From: Agromyces subbeticus DSM 16689
GTDB lineage: Bacteria; Actinomycetota; Actinomycetes; Actinomycetales; Microbacteriaceae
DNA: 64,000 nt
NCBI RefSeq assembly: GCF_000421565.1
Contig: NZ_ATXG01000012.1
Coordinates: 62,001-126,000, forward strand
Reading direction: 5' to 3'
In this document: one piece after another, positions 15,279-32,003 of the stretch
Layout of the letters: every line of letters begins with the position of its first letter
Numbering within the stretch: the first letter of the stretch is position 1
Notes under the pieces: generated by a model
What the model saw: the letters and a program-made list of their open reading frames with translations, nothing else
Told to the model about the DNA's origin: nothing
The model's database searches: none
Translations under genes and position numbers: made by a program

Positions 15279-18200
15279 TCATTCGCCGACGAGCGGCATC
15301 TGCACGGTGACGAACGCGCCGTTCTCGACGAAGATGCCTCGACCCTCGGGGTATTCGTGACGCTGCACCTTCGGGAACGGCACCTTGAACAGCGAGTCGC
15401 CGTCATAGGTATCGGGCCGGAGCGCGATCCCCCGTCGACCGGCCTTCAGCTCGCCGATCAGTCCGTACCCCGAGCTCAGCTGGGAGACGTCGCCATCTCC
15501 GATCAGGAAGTGGTCGCTGCGGTTGACCGCCTGGAACAGCTCCTTGAGCGGCCGTTCGGCATCGGTGTCGCCGAACTCTCCGACGTTCTCCACGACGATC
15601 AGGATGCGACCCGGGATCGACTCGTCGGGCACGATGCCCGCGAGTTCCTTCGCGAGCGCCCGGGCGTCCTCGATGTTCGCGGCGACGCGCATCCACGGCG
15701 CGAATTCCCTGAGCACGGAGCGCCGACCGCCGAAGTGGAACAGCCGGATCTCGGGGTCGAAGCGGCGCATCGACGTGATGATCGATCGCAGTGCGTTCGA
15801 CTTGCCACTGCGCGGCGGCCCGGCGACCACGAAGGTGCCGATCGGCTCGAACCCCTTCGGGCCGAGGATGTCGTCGGAGATGCCGAGCACCGGCAGGCCG
15901 TCGACCGAGTCGGGCAGATCGGTGGTCACGAGTTCGGTCGGGAGTGCGCCGATCTCGGATGCCTCGATCGCACCACGTGCCCGGAGCGCCTCGGCGAAGG
16001 CCTGCATCGCACTCGTCTGGTCGGCGACGTTCGCCGTGCCGCCGATTGCGGCGAGTTGCGTCTCGAAGCCGTCGACGACCGCGCGGCCGGGGGCGCTGCG
16101 CTCGTTGAGTACGTCTTTCGGGGCTCCGAGGATGGAATAGGCGCCCTCGTCGGACATGCGCAGGATGATGCGCTTGGTGACGTTGGCGCTGACCGCCGTC
16201 GGCACCGCGCCGTACCGGTCGGCGCTCGCGATCGCGTGCACGCCGAGCGGTCGGCCTTCGCCGAGGAGCCGCATGAAGATCGCGTAGAACGGCGCGCGCG
16301 CCGATGTGGTCTCCCACTCCTGCTTGAACGTGCCGAACCCGTCGACGAGCAACAGGATGCGCGCCTCGTCGTTGCTTCCGGTGATCGATCGATATTCGGA
16401 GAGGCTCGCGGCATTGACCGCCGAGAATCGCTTCGAGCGGTCATCGAGAATCGAGCGGATGGTACGGAGCATGCGCTGCACGCGTTCGGCGTCGTCTCCT
16501 GACACGATGGAGCCGACGTGCGGCAGCGACTCGATGGACCGGAGCGACCCGGTGCCGAAGTCGATGCCGTAGACGATCGCACGGCCTCGCTCGGGTGCGG
16601 CGCCGACCGCCATCGCGATCGAGCGGAGTGCCGTCGACTTGCCCGCGCCGCTCGTGCCGTAGACCAGCATGTGCCCTTCGGTGTCGGGCTCGAAGTACAC
16701 CGCTTCCTGCAACTGCCGCTCAGGGATGTCGGCGAGTCCGAGCGGGATCCGGGAGTCGCCCTCGAGCGGAAGCTCGCGCAGATCGACCGCGGTCGCCAGG
16801 TCGTCGAGCCATGGCCGCCTGGGTGCTGGAACGCGAGCCTCCTGCGCCGCCAGGATGAGGTTCTTCACCAGACGTTTCTGGTCGTTCGGGCCGAGGTCGT
16901 CGTCATGGGTGTCGGACTCGGCCGCCGACTCGCCCTCCCAGACGATCGCTCCACCGAATCGCAGCTCCGCGACCTTGGCGTGGGCCGATTCCGGTGCATC
17001 GCTCGTCCAGCCACCTGCGTACCCGGATTGGAAGGGGACGAGGCGACCCGGGCCGGTCTTGGCGATGCCGCGGCCCGGGATCGAAGGATCGAAGGTTCCC
17101 GCGACCGGGTCGCCGACGACGTCGTTCGAGTCCGAGACATCCGCCATGCGAAGCGCGACCCTGAGGTTCGTGTTCGCACGGAGGTTGTCCTTGATGACAC
17201 CGGCCGGGCGCTGCGTCGCCATGATGAGGTGGATGCCGAGCGAGCGGCCTCGCTGCGCGACGTCGACCACCCCGTCGACGAATTCGGGCACCTCGCCGGC
17301 GAGGGCCGCGAACTCGTCGATGACGAGCACGAGCGCCGGTGGCGTCTCGGGGTCTTGGCGCTTCTCGAGTTCGAGCAGGTCTTTCGCCTTCTTGCGATTG
17401 AAGAGATGCTCGCGGTGGTGCAGTTCGGCGCGCAGGCTCGTGAGCGCACGGCGCACGAGATGCGGGCTGAGGTCGGTGACGAGCCCGACGCAGTGCGGCA
17501 GGTCGACGCAGTCGGCGAAGGCCGAACCGCCCTTGTAGTCGACGAAGAGGAAGGTGACCCGGTCGGGGCTGTACTCGGCCGCCATGCCGAGCACCCATGC
17601 CTGGAGGAACTCGGACTTTCCGGATCCGGTCGTGCCGCCGACGAGCGCGTGCGGACCCTGCGTGCGCAGGTCGAGCGACATCGCGTCGGGACTGGCCTGC
17701 CCGATGTACGCCTTCAGCGTTCCGGCGCGCTTGAGTCTCGGATGAGGGCCGCGCGACCGGTCGAGGATCGAGTTGTTCTGCCGCCAACGCTCGACAGCGG
17801 TCGAGGGCTGGCTCGCCATATCGGTGCCGAGCAGCTTCAGCAGCGAGACGCTGCGCGGCAAGTCGCTGGAGTCCGCGTCGACCGAACTCGAGTCGGCCAC
17901 CGGTGCGAGGCGCTTCGCGAACACCTCGGCGTACTGGTTCGAGACGCCTTCGACCGTGACGGTCTGGTAGTCCTCACCGGCCCGCACGTAGCCCACGCGA
18001 GCCTTGTCGAGCCCGTCGGTGGCATCGATGAAGGTTCGACAGGCGGCGGGCAGCGACTCGACCGTGGGCGCGAGGAAGATCGTGTAGATGCCGGCATCGG
18101 CGCCGCGCTCGATCACCTGGGTAAGGCGCGGGCGGTCGACCGGAGCGTCGTTGGAGGCGATGAGCACGAGCGCGATGTCGCCCTCGAGCTTCCCCGGGGA

Positions 18201-19778
18201 ATCGGAGACGTCGCCGACGCGGGCGCCGAGGGCGAGCGTCGTGTCTGGTTCGCTGAGCGGGCCGCGCCGGCTCGGCGTGCCAGAGAGTCGCTCGAGGATG
18301 GCCTCTTCGAGGCCGTTGAGGAGCGCAGTACCCGCCGACTGGCTGTCGGCGAGGGCGAGCTCGGCGAAGGGCGACTTCGGGCTCGTCGTATGGGGCAGCC
18401 ACTTCATCCACTCGATCTCGCGAGCCCAGGCCGGGTCGACGATCGCAGCGGTGACGATCTCGTTCGGGGCATGCAGCCCGAACAGCTGCACGCCGAGGCC
18501 GCGCAGCACGTCGGCAGCCAGGTGGCGGGGACCGGCGATGCCGATCGCCCCCGAACTCGGGAGCATCTCGATCAGCGGCACGTCGTCGATGAAGGCATGA
18601 CGCTCGCGGAGCTTGTCGACCTGCCGCGCGTAGCGGGCGATGCCCTTCAGCTCGCTGGTCTCCTGAATCGTGTTGCGGCTCTTCGCGCGCCCCACGCCGA
18701 GTCGCAGCGAGAGGAAGTTCCAGTGCTCGGGGCGTCGCGTCCACAGGTACGGGCCGAGTCTCATCGCCTGCTCGTAGATGGTCGCCACCGCCGGCGCCTC
18801 TTCGTGACGACGGTTGCGCTCGACGACGGTCTCGCGCGCGAGTCGGTCTTCGAGGTCTTCGATCTGCGTCTCGAACGTGTCGATCTCGAGTCGGAGCTTC
18901 TTTCCCTGCTGTGTGCGCTGGCCGATGAAGTTGCCGAGCATCATGAGCGGCGACATCGCGATGATGAGCAAGGAGCTCGGCCGCTGGGTGAAGGCGAACA
19001 TCGCGAACCCGAGCATCACGGGCGCGGCCACCATCGGCCACGGGAACATTCGCGGCTCTGCCTCGGAGGGCACGACGGGGTGACGGTGCTCGGTGCCGGG
19101 ATATCGTTGCTCGACACGCGGAGACCGGTTGAACATGAGCGCGCCGCCGCGCTCGAGCACCGTGTCGGCCTCGGCCTCGTCGGCGCCTGCCACCATCGAG
19201 AACGACACCTCGGTATCACCGATCGTGATGACCTGGCCGGGCATCACGCGCACCCGCTGCACGAGTCCGCCGTCGACGACGAGACCGTTCGCCGAGTTCA
19301 AGTCGACGAGCTCGATGCCCTGGTCGATCTCGACGCGGGCGTGCCGCTTCGATACCAATGCATCCGCGAGGACGATGTCGACCCCGGCCGCGCGGCCGAT
19401 CGTGCTGTGGCCCCTCGGCAGCGGAATCTCACGCCCGGCCTCCGGACCGTTCAGCACTCGCAGCACGGCTGCGGCCGTCTCGCCCGAGCGACCGGCTGGC
19501 CCGCCGCTCGTCTGCGCGACGACCGCGGCGTTGAATCCCGAACCGATCGGCGCATCGCCGATGAGCAGCTCGGGTGCGAGCACGACGGGCTCGCTCGAGG
19601 TCGGCGGCGCCACCGCGAGGGTCAGCCCGACGCCGGGCGCTCTCGACATGCTCGCGGACATCGGGTCGTTGTCGGCGATGGTTCTCGCGATATCGGCGAC
19701 GGTGGCCGTCGAGTCCGCCGTGACCACGATGTCGACCGGGGCTCCGGCTTGCCTTCGGAGTCCGAGTTTGAGCTTCAT
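15279..19778 (-). CDS. T7SS FtsK/SpoIIIE ATPase with FHA domain (EssC/EccC-type)
   Basis: 1,499-residue membrane ATPase, the motor of type VII secretion. Order: an N-terminal ubiquitin- or FHA-like segment, an FHA domain at about 105-185 (STIGRAAGVDIVL, SKRHA), two membrane helices at about 244-285, then three FtsK-type ATPase domains. ATPase 1 has Walker A GGTTGSGKS (about 714-722) and Walker B VLVIDEFAAL (about 821). ATPases 2 and 3 keep Walker A (GTSGAGKST about 1046; GPPRSGKSN about 1324) but their Walker B lines read LLLVDGFG and LIVVENVG, so they are probably non-hydrolytic binding domains. Length and the fused FHA match Bacillota EssC better than mycobacterial EccC. It follows the RDD-FHA gene by 3 bp. 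Confidence 0.9.
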   Translation of the reverse strand: MKLKLGLRRQAGAPVDIVVTADSTATVADIARTIADNDPMSASMSRAPGVGLTLAVAPPTSSEPVVLAPELLIGDAPIGSGFNAAVVAQTSGGPAGRSGETAAAVLRVLNGPEAGREIPLPRGHSTIGRAAGVDIVLADALVSKRHARVEIDQGIELVDLNSANGLVVDGGLVQRVRVMPGQVITIGDTEVSFSMVAGADEAEADTVLERGGALMFNRSPRVEQRYPGTEHRHPVVPSEAEPRMFPWPMVAAPVMLGFAMFAFTQRPSSLLIIAMSPLMMLGNFIGQRTQQGKKLRLEIDTFETQIEDLEDRLARETVVERNRRHEEAPAVATIYEQAMRLGPYLWTRRPEHWNFLSLRLGVGRAKSRNTIQETSELKGIARYARQVDKLRERHAFIDDVPLIEMLPSSGAIGIAGPRHLAADVLRGLGVQLFGLHAPNEIVTAAIVDPAWAREIEWMKWLPHTTSPKSPFAELALADSQSAGTALLNGLEEAILERLSGTPSRRGPLSEPDTTLALGARVGDVSDSPGKLEGDIALVLIASNDAPVDRPRLTQVIERGADAGIYTIFLAPTVESLPAACRTFIDATDGLDKARVGYVRAGEDYQTVTVEGVSNQYAEVFAKRLAPVADSSSVDADSSDLPRSVSLLKLLGTDMASQPSTAVERWRQNNSILDRSRGPHPRLKRAGTLKAYIGQASPDAMSLDLRTQGPHALVGGTTGSGKSEFLQAWVLGMAAEYSPDRVTFLFVDYKGGSAFADCVDLPHCVGLVTDLSPHLVRRALTSLRAELHHREHLFNRKKAKDLLELEKRQDPETPPALVLVIDEFAALAGEVPEFVDGVVDVAQRGRSLGIHLIMATQRPAGVIKDNLRANTNLRVALRMADVSDSNDVVGDPVAGTFDPSIPGRGIAKTGPGRLVPFQSGYAGGWTSDAPESAHAKVAELRFGGAIVWEGESAAESDTHDDDLGPNDQKRLVKNLILAAQEARVPAPRRPWLDDLATAVDLRELPLEGDSRIPLGLADIPERQLQEAVYFEPDTEGHMLVYGTSGAGKSTALRSIAMAVGAAPERGRAIVYGIDFGTGSLRSIESLPHVGSIVSGDDAERVQRMLRTIRSILDDRSKRFSAVNAASLSEYRSITGSNDEARILLLVDGFGTFKQEWETTSARAPFYAIFMRLLGEGRPLGVHAIASADRYGAVPTAVSANVTKRIILRMSDEGAYSILGAPKDVLNERSAPGRAVVDGFETQLAAIGGTANVADQTSAMQAFAEALRARGAIEASEIGALPTELVTTDLPDSVDGLPVLGISDDILGPKGFEPIGTFVVAGPPRSGKSNALRSIITSMRRFDPEIRLFHFGGRRSVLREFAPWMRVAANIEDARALAKELAGIVPDESIPGRILIVVENVGEFGDTDAERPLKELFQAVNRSDHFLIGDGDVSQLSSGYGLIGELKAGRRGIALRPDTYDGDSLFKVPFPKVQRHEYPEGRGIFVENGAFVTVQMPLVGE

Positions 19779-19781
19779 CCC

Positions 19782-21020
19782 TTACCTTCCGGGTTCTTCG
19801 GTCACGATGAAACTGCGCCCACCGAGGGTCACTCTCGAGCCTGCCGGCACCGGTGTGCGCACACCCGGTTCGATGAGCTGCGGCCGACCGCCGATGGGTG
19901 AGACCGCGGTGCCATTGCGCGAATCGCGATCGATGACCCAGAACCCCGCGGCATCGGCGCCGAAGGCGGCGTGGGTCTTCGAGATGCGCATGGTCGGGTC
20001 GTCGAGCGGGATCAGCTGGTCGGCGGGTTCACCGGCAGCCGGCACCGGGGCCCGCCCGAAGAGCCCGAAGGCCGACGCCGGCAGGCGAGTGCCGTCGTCG
20101 AAGATCAGCACGAATGCGCCGCCGACCGGTCGTGCAGGATGCGACGGCGCCGGCGGAGCAGGCGACCCCACCTGGGCATGGGGTGCCGTCGGCAGTATCT
20201 GAGCAGCAGGGGCCGGTGAGGCAGGCGGGTTCGTCGGTTGCGCCGGACCGAGCGCCGGCGGCGTCCACTCCACCGCCTCGGTCGGTGCCGCCGACACGAC
20301 TCCGGAACTCGAGCGCGTGGCTGGAATGAACAGTGACTCGACCTGGGTCTGCCCGCTCGCAAGCGACGGCAGCGTCGGGAGCGCCTCGGAGACGGGAGCG
20401 TCCATCGCCCGCCGGGCATGCCGCAGCGCCCTCGGATCGAGCGGGTTGAGGCCGGACCGGATGTCGATGGCGAAGCAGCGGCCGATGCGGTCGAGCCAGC
20501 TCCGACCCCGGGCCTCGGGGTCCCACGTCGACGACGCGAACAACACGGCCGGGCCGATCACGGGTATGAGCACCTGGGACGCCCAGAGCACGAGCGTGCG
20601 CAGCACGATCCGCCAGAATCCGGGAGCGCCGAATTCCGCCACACCGACGGACCTGATGCCGAAGGCGGCCTTGCCGATCGTCATCGACATGCGCCCGTGC
20701 AGGATGATCTGCACCAGCCCGAACACGAACAACGCCCCTTGACTGACGGCGGTCAGCACCAGCGGCAGCGTCATGTCGGCTGTGAACACCGCTGCGACAT
20801 CCCCGGTTGCGGAGATGACGCCGCCGGCCAGCTGGGCGACGCCCACCGCGCCCGGCGCCGCGAGCACCAGCCAGATGAGCGCATCGAGCGCGAATGCGGC
20901 CGAACGACGGCCACGAGGCGCCGGCACGAGGCCGAGTCGTTCGGCATACGCCGGGTCGGGCCGCCCACTGGGGTCGAGCCCCGGCACGGGTTCCCGCTCG
21001 ACGTCGAGTGTGATGCTCAC
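19782..21020 (-). CDS. RDD-family membrane protein with C-terminal FHA domain
   Basis: 412 residues. An RDD-type membrane region lies at about 40-190 (RRSAAFALDALIWL, then MTIGKAAFGIRSV). A Pro/Ala-rich linker follows at about 230-300, then an FHA domain at about 310-408 with the phosphothreonine-binding features MRISKTHAAFG and DRDSRNGTAV. FHA domains read threonine phosphorylation. It begins with the GTG at 21020 after GAGGAG and is co-transcribed with the EssC-type ATPase, which has its own FHA domain. I infer a membrane component or regulator of the T7SS complex. No mycobacterial EccB, EccD or EccE counterpart is present nearby. Confidence 0.8.
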   Translation of the reverse strand: MSITLDVEREPVPGLDPSGRPDPAYAERLGLVPAPRGRRSAAFALDALIWLVLAAPGAVGVAQLAGGVISATGDVAAVFTADMTLPLVLTAVSQGALFVFGLVQIILHGRMSMTIGKAAFGIRSVGVAEFGAPGFWRIVLRTLVLWASQVLIPVIGPAVLFASSTWDPEARGRSWLDRIGRCFAIDIRSGLNPLDPRALRHARRAMDAPVSEALPTLPSLASGQTQVESLFIPATRSSSGVVSAAPTEAVEWTPPALGPAQPTNPPASPAPAAQILPTAPHAQVGSPAPPAPSHPARPVGGAFVLIFDDGTRLPASAFGLFGRAPVPAAGEPADQLIPLDDPTMRISKTHAAFGADAAGFWVIDRDSRNGTAVSPIGGRPQLIEPGVRTPVPAGSRVTLGGRSFIVTEEPGR

Positions 21021-21259
21021 CTCTACTCCTCATCCGCGGCACGCCGCATGGCCTGCCATTCCACACGACGGGGCTCGTCGTGTCGATGGGGAGGGGTCAC
21101 CATCCCCCGCACCACACTAACGAGTCGCACCACCGCCCGATGGCCAAGGCCGACACGGCGACGTCGGCCGTGCGACTCGCACGGAGGGGAGACTGAGGAC
21201 GGCCATCCCCACGGCTGCGGTACCGAACTCGCCCGGTTCGGTACCGAAGGTGACCGAGT
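21021..21259. other. Intergenic promoter region of the RDD-EssC transcript
   Basis: 239 bp without a gene. It contains a -10-like TAGTGT (21114-21119) with TCGGGC 15 bp upstream (21135-21140), partly resembling the other T7SS promoters but lacking GTGGGGAGT. An 8-bp hairpin (21063-21083) lies in the transcribed leader. Confidence 0.5.
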
Positions 21260-22279
21260 TCAGTAGCGCTGGACCTGCGGCCCCGCCGCGAGCTCGCGGT
21301 CGTACGCCTCGAGCGCGAGCCGGTTGCGCTCGGTGACCGCGCGGCCACGGGCGGCGATCCAGCCGCCGAACCAGATCGGGATCTCTCGGGCGACGACGGC
21401 CGCGACGATCGCGTAGGGGTCGAGCCAGCGCTCGGCGATGAAGTCGTTCGCCTGCTCGAGGGTGAGGGTCCAGGCCTCGACGGCGAGCAGTGAGCCGCCG
21501 ATGTAGGCGAAGTAGACCAGCACGCCCACGAACAGCCCGAAGACCGCATAGGTCCACCACGGGCCGCGGTTGATGATCGCCGCGAGCAGTGTGAAGCCGA
21601 GGAAGAAGGCGACGACCGGGACCCAGTAGATGGGGCGCACCAGGAAGTCGACGATGCCGACCGCTTCGCCGGCCGGCGCCCCGTAGCCGAGGTAGAGCAA
21701 GTAGGAGATTCCGCCGTAGAGCAGACCGAACACCACAGTGCCGATGAGGGCGACGAGGATGCCGAAGCCGCGGTTGCCCTTCAGCTTCGGCGGGGTCGGC
21801 GCCTGCACGTAGATCGTCTGCGGCCCGGATGGCTGTGCACCGAAGACGGGCTCGGGGCGGTCGTCGGCGAGGGTGGCCGCTCCTGCGGCAGTGCCGGTCG
21901 CGACGGTGGCGGCCGGCACATAGGTCTCGCGGCGCACGGCGTCGGCGGGCACGGGCTCGGGCGCGGAATCCGCATCGTCGATGCCGTTCGTCTCGGCCTC
22001 CGGCGCGTGCGCGTTGGCTCGCTCGACGGCCTCGTCGAGGCGCGAGGTCACGGCGAGGTCGTCGCTTCCCTCATCGGGCACGACGGGCTCGACGGGCTCG
22101 GCAGCAGTCGGGGTGGCGCCGTCATCGCCGACGGGCTCAGAACGGCCGGCATCTGCCGCGACGCCGGTATCGGTGTCGTCGGGCGTTGCTGCGGCCTCGT
22201 CGGCGTCGGCTCGGTCGTCGACCGGGTCGGTGTGCTCGTCGCGGCCTTCCGGGTCGTTTCCGGGAGTCGTGCTGCTCAT
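21260..22279 (-). CDS. Membrane protein with long acidic N-terminal region, unknown
   Basis: 339 residues. The first 165 are low-complexity, very rich in Asp, Glu, Ala and Thr, and probably disordered. Four membrane helices follow at about 180-205, 215-240, 245-270 and 300-325, and the end is short and basic. The start MSSTTPGND at 22279 has a GGAAGGAG site 7 bases upstream. No catalytic motif is visible. It may belong to a Microbacteriaceae-specific membrane family. It is independent of the T7SS promoter region, which begins downstream of its stop. Confidence 0.75.
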   Translation of the reverse strand: MSSTTPGNDPEGRDEHTDPVDDRADADEAAATPDDTDTGVAADAGRSEPVGDDGATPTAAEPVEPVVPDEGSDDLAVTSRLDEAVERANAHAPEAETNGIDDADSAPEPVPADAVRRETYVPAATVATGTAAGAATLADDRPEPVFGAQPSGPQTIYVQAPTPPKLKGNRGFGILVALIGTVVFGLLYGGISYLLYLGYGAPAGEAVGIVDFLVRPIYWVPVVAFFLGFTLLAAIINRGPWWTYAVFGLFVGVLVYFAYIGGSLLAVEAWTLTLEQANDFIAERWLDPYAIVAAVVAREIPIWFGGWIAARGRAVTERNRLALEAYDRELAAGPQVQRY

Positions 22280-22372
22280 GATCGCGCTCCTTCCGGGCAC
22301 CCCTCGTACCCGCGGTTGGCCCACTGTAGCAACGCCCGGCCCCGGAATCCGGGAGCGCACGCGGCGCTTCGC

Positions 22373-23116
22373 TCAGTCGAAGATCGCCGCCACGATGTCG
22401 TGCGTGTAGCCGTCGGGGCCGGCGTTCACCCAGTGCGTCGCGATCCAGACGTCGTCGCGGAAGAAGTGCGACTCGCCTGACTGGCCGTCGGGACTCGGTG
22501 CCGTCTCGATCACGCAGCGCGTTCCCTCGAGCTCTTCGTAACAGACGTACCCCTTCTCGCCGAAGTGCGCGAGCATCGCAGCGCGCTCCGCCTCGGAGAC
22601 GGTCGCCGCATTCGTCGTGAGCCCGCGGTCGGATCCGCCGGCCGGACTCGCCCACGTACACGTGACGGCGGCGTTCGCCTCGAGCAACTCGACAGCGGTG
22701 TCGTCGGTCGATCCGAGGCGCACCCCGCTGCCGGGTTCGAGGGTCCATGCGGGGTTCAGCACGAGCGGTGCGAAGTCGCTCGACCAGTCACGGGTGTAGA
22801 GCTCGGCGCACTCCGTCGGAATCCCGTGCGCGACCTCGGTCGCGATGGGAGTCGTTGACGGCGTCGAACCGGGTGGGGTGGTGACAGCGCCAGCCGAGTC
22901 GGTCGACGAGGGCAACGCTGCGCCCCCTCCCGTCGTACCGCCGATCACGGTGCCGACGAGCATCGCCACGACGATGAGCAGTGCCGCCGCAGCCACGAGG
23001 AACCAGAATTGCGGGCGGCGCGCGAGCGGACGCCGCGCTCCGCCGGCTTCGGACGCCACCGTGTCAGCAACAGCAGCGGACGCCGGGCGAGGGTGCAACG
23101 GGTCCTGCTCGGTCAT
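22373..23116 (-). CDS. Membrane-anchored extracellular protein, unknown
   Basis: 247 residues. A cytosolic N-terminus of about 40 residues is followed by one membrane helix at about 41-65 (FWFLVAAAALLIVVAMLVG), a Ser/Thr/Pro linker and an extracellular domain of about 150 residues. That domain has four cysteines (TECAEL, TCTWAS, YVCYEE, TRCVIE), which could make two disulfides, and ends HDIVAAIFD. The start at 23116 follows GGAGGA. I do not recognise the domain. It lies 93 bp upstream of and co-directional with 21260-22279. Confidence 0.7.
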   Translation of the reverse strand: MTEQDPLHPRPASAAVADTVASEAGGARRPLARRPQFWFLVAAAALLIVVAMLVGTVIGGTTGGGAALPSSTDSAGAVTTPPGSTPSTTPIATEVAHGIPTECAELYTRDWSSDFAPLVLNPAWTLEPGSGVRLGSTDDTAVELLEANAAVTCTWASPAGGSDRGLTTNAATVSEAERAAMLAHFGEKGYVCYEELEGTRCVIETAPSPDGQSGESHFFRDDVWIATHWVNAGPDGYTHDIVAAIFD

Positions 23117-23280
23117 CGCGAGTCCTCCGGTCGGGCGGGCATCGGGTTTCGGGGTGGGGCATCGAGTTTCGGGTTTCGGGTGAGCGTATCGGCTGACCGT
23201 CATACGTGTCACGGTCACCAGCCCGAATCGCGGCCCGCGCTACGCTGTCGTCGATCACCGAACCCCTGACCGGAGGACCC

Positions 23281-24249
23281 GTGCCCCGCTTCGACCGCCC
23301 GTTCGCCGAGCTCCGCGACTACCGGCCGGCGGTGTCCGAGCCCGCCGACTTCGACGAGTTCTGGGCATCGACCCTCGCCGAGTCCCGTCGCCTGGCTTCG
23401 GCTCCGACCTTGACCCGTGTGCCGTCGCCGCTCAGCTCCTTCGAGGTCTACGACGTGACGTTCGCAGGCTACGGCGGCGACCCGGTGCTCGGCTGGCTCG
23501 TGCTGCCCGACGGCGCTATCGGTCCCCTGCCGGCAGTCGTCGAATTCAACGGCTACGGCGGTGGCCGCGGCCTGCCGCACGAGCGGCTCGCGTGGGCGGG
23601 GTCGGGCTACGCGCACTTCTTCATGGACACGAGGGGCCAGGGCGGCGCGTGGGGTACGGGCGGCGGCACCCCCGACCCGCACGGCACCGGACCGTCGGCC
23701 CCCGGCTTCATGACCCGCGGCATCCACGACCCGGTCGAGTACTACTACCGTCGAGTGTTCACCGACGCGGTGCTCGCCGTCGACGCGGTTCGTTCGCTCG
23801 AGCAGGTCGATGAGACCCGCGTCGCCGTCTGCGGCGGCAGTCAGGGCGGCGGCATCGCCATCGCCGCCGCCGGCCTGTCGGAGGGACTCGTCGGGGTCAT
23901 GCCCGACGTACCGTTCCTCTGCCACTTCGAGCGGGCCGTGGGCCTGACCGATCGCGATCCCTACAACGAGATCGTGCGGTTCCTCGCGGTGCACCGGGGC
24001 GCGGCCGAGTCGGCGTTCCGCACCCTCTCGTACTTCGACGGCGTGAACTTCGCCAAGCGTGCGAGCGCGCCGGCCCTCTTCTCGGTCGCCGGCATGGACC
24101 CGGTCTGCCCGCCGTCGACCGTGTACGCCGCCCGCAACCACTACGCCGGCGACGCCGACATCGTCGAGTACGAATTCAACGAGCACGAGGGCGGACAGGG
24201 CGTGCACTGGCAACGCCAAGCCGAGTGGCTCTCGGCACGCATGAACTGA
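23281..24249 (+). CDS. Acetylxylan esterase / cephalosporin-C deacetylase family hydrolase
   Basis: 322-residue alpha/beta-hydrolase of carbohydrate esterase family 7 type, which removes acetyl groups from xylo-oligosaccharides and cephalosporin C. The GTG at 23281 follows GGAGGA by three bases and gives the usual family start (FDRPFAELRDYRP). The nucleophile elbow is CGGSQGG (Ser about 183), the acid is probably the Asp of GMDPVCPP and the base the His of EHEGG. The RGQGG block near 120 is also typical. No signal peptide, so it acts in the cytosol on imported substrates. It is the only plus-strand gene between the T7SS locus and rpoC. Confidence 0.85.
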   Translation: MPRFDRPFAELRDYRPAVSEPADFDEFWASTLAESRRLASAPTLTRVPSPLSSFEVYDVTFAGYGGDPVLGWLVLPDGAIGPLPAVVEFNGYGGGRGLPHERLAWAGSGYAHFFMDTRGQGGAWGTGGGTPDPHGTGPSAPGFMTRGIHDPVEYYYRRVFTDAVLAVDAVRSLEQVDETRVAVCGGSQGGGIAIAAAGLSEGLVGVMPDVPFLCHFERAVGLTDRDPYNEIVRFLAVHRGAAESAFRTLSYFDGVNFAKRASAPALFSVAGMDPVCPPSTVYAARNHYAGDADIVEYEFNEHEGGQGVHWQRQAEWLSARMN

Positions 24250-24261
24250 GGGCAGCGCATT

Positions 24262-24295
24262 CGAGCGAGCGGATGCCGCGGCATCCGCTCGCTCG
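24262..24295 (+). terminator. Perfect 17-bp inverted repeat after the esterase gene
   Basis: A 34-bp uninterrupted palindrome 12 bp after the esterase stop, with GGATGCCGCGGCATCC at its centre. It is a likely terminator without a U tract, and it also carries the window's over-represented GCGGCATCC word in both orientations. Confidence 0.65.
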
Positions 24296-24332
24296 TCAGG
24301 TGCGCGAATGCCGCAACTCCCCAGACACGAAA

Positions 24333-24360
24333 CAGGGCCCCGGATCGCTCCGGGGCCCTG
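24333..24360 (-). terminator. Intrinsic terminator of rpoBC
   Basis: 12-bp GC stem with a 4-nt loop, followed on the minus strand by TTT, 16 bp after the rpoC stop. Confidence 0.85.
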
Positions 24361-24376
24361 TCGTCGTATCGGCTGA

Positions 24377-28273
<3,897 letters not shown>

Positions 28274-28316
28274 TTTCTCTCCTTGGAAAGTCTCTGGAAT
28301 CGTCTACTGGCCTGGC

Positions 28317-31808
<3,492 letters not shown>

Positions 31809-31966
31809 GTGAGTAACCTCCATGGCCCCGTCGGGCCGGTTCACTGTCGGTAGCGGAGAGTGGTACCCCACAGACGCATGCGAATGCCGAGACCGACGAG
31901 ATCTCGACACGCACGAAAAGCCGACCGCAATATGAAGGCGTGGTGGGTCTGGGAGCGCAAAGGTTA

Positions 31967-31995
31967 ACTATATGTCGCCAGACGCGCCGTGTCCA
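31967..31995 (-). promoter_or_regulatory. rpoB: rpoB promoter
   Basis: Minus-strand -35 TGGACA (31990-31995) and -10 TATAGT (31967-31972), 17 bp apart, each five of six to the consensus. Confidence 0.8.
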
Positions 31996-32003
31996 GTCGA
32001 TTC

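Noticed and set aside
16518..19901. 1,127-codon open frame antisense to the EssC-type ATPase
   Set aside because: Shadow of a clear T7SS ATPase; Arg/Asp/His-rich nonsense protein.
6939..21140. T7SS locus as a recent mobile island
   Set aside because: No integrase, transposase, tRNA or flanking direct repeats, and base composition looks like the surroundings.
23119..23205. Repeated TTTCGGG words, possible repeat array or CRISPR
   Set aside because: Only a few short imperfect copies with no regular spacer; simple-sequence slippage is enough.
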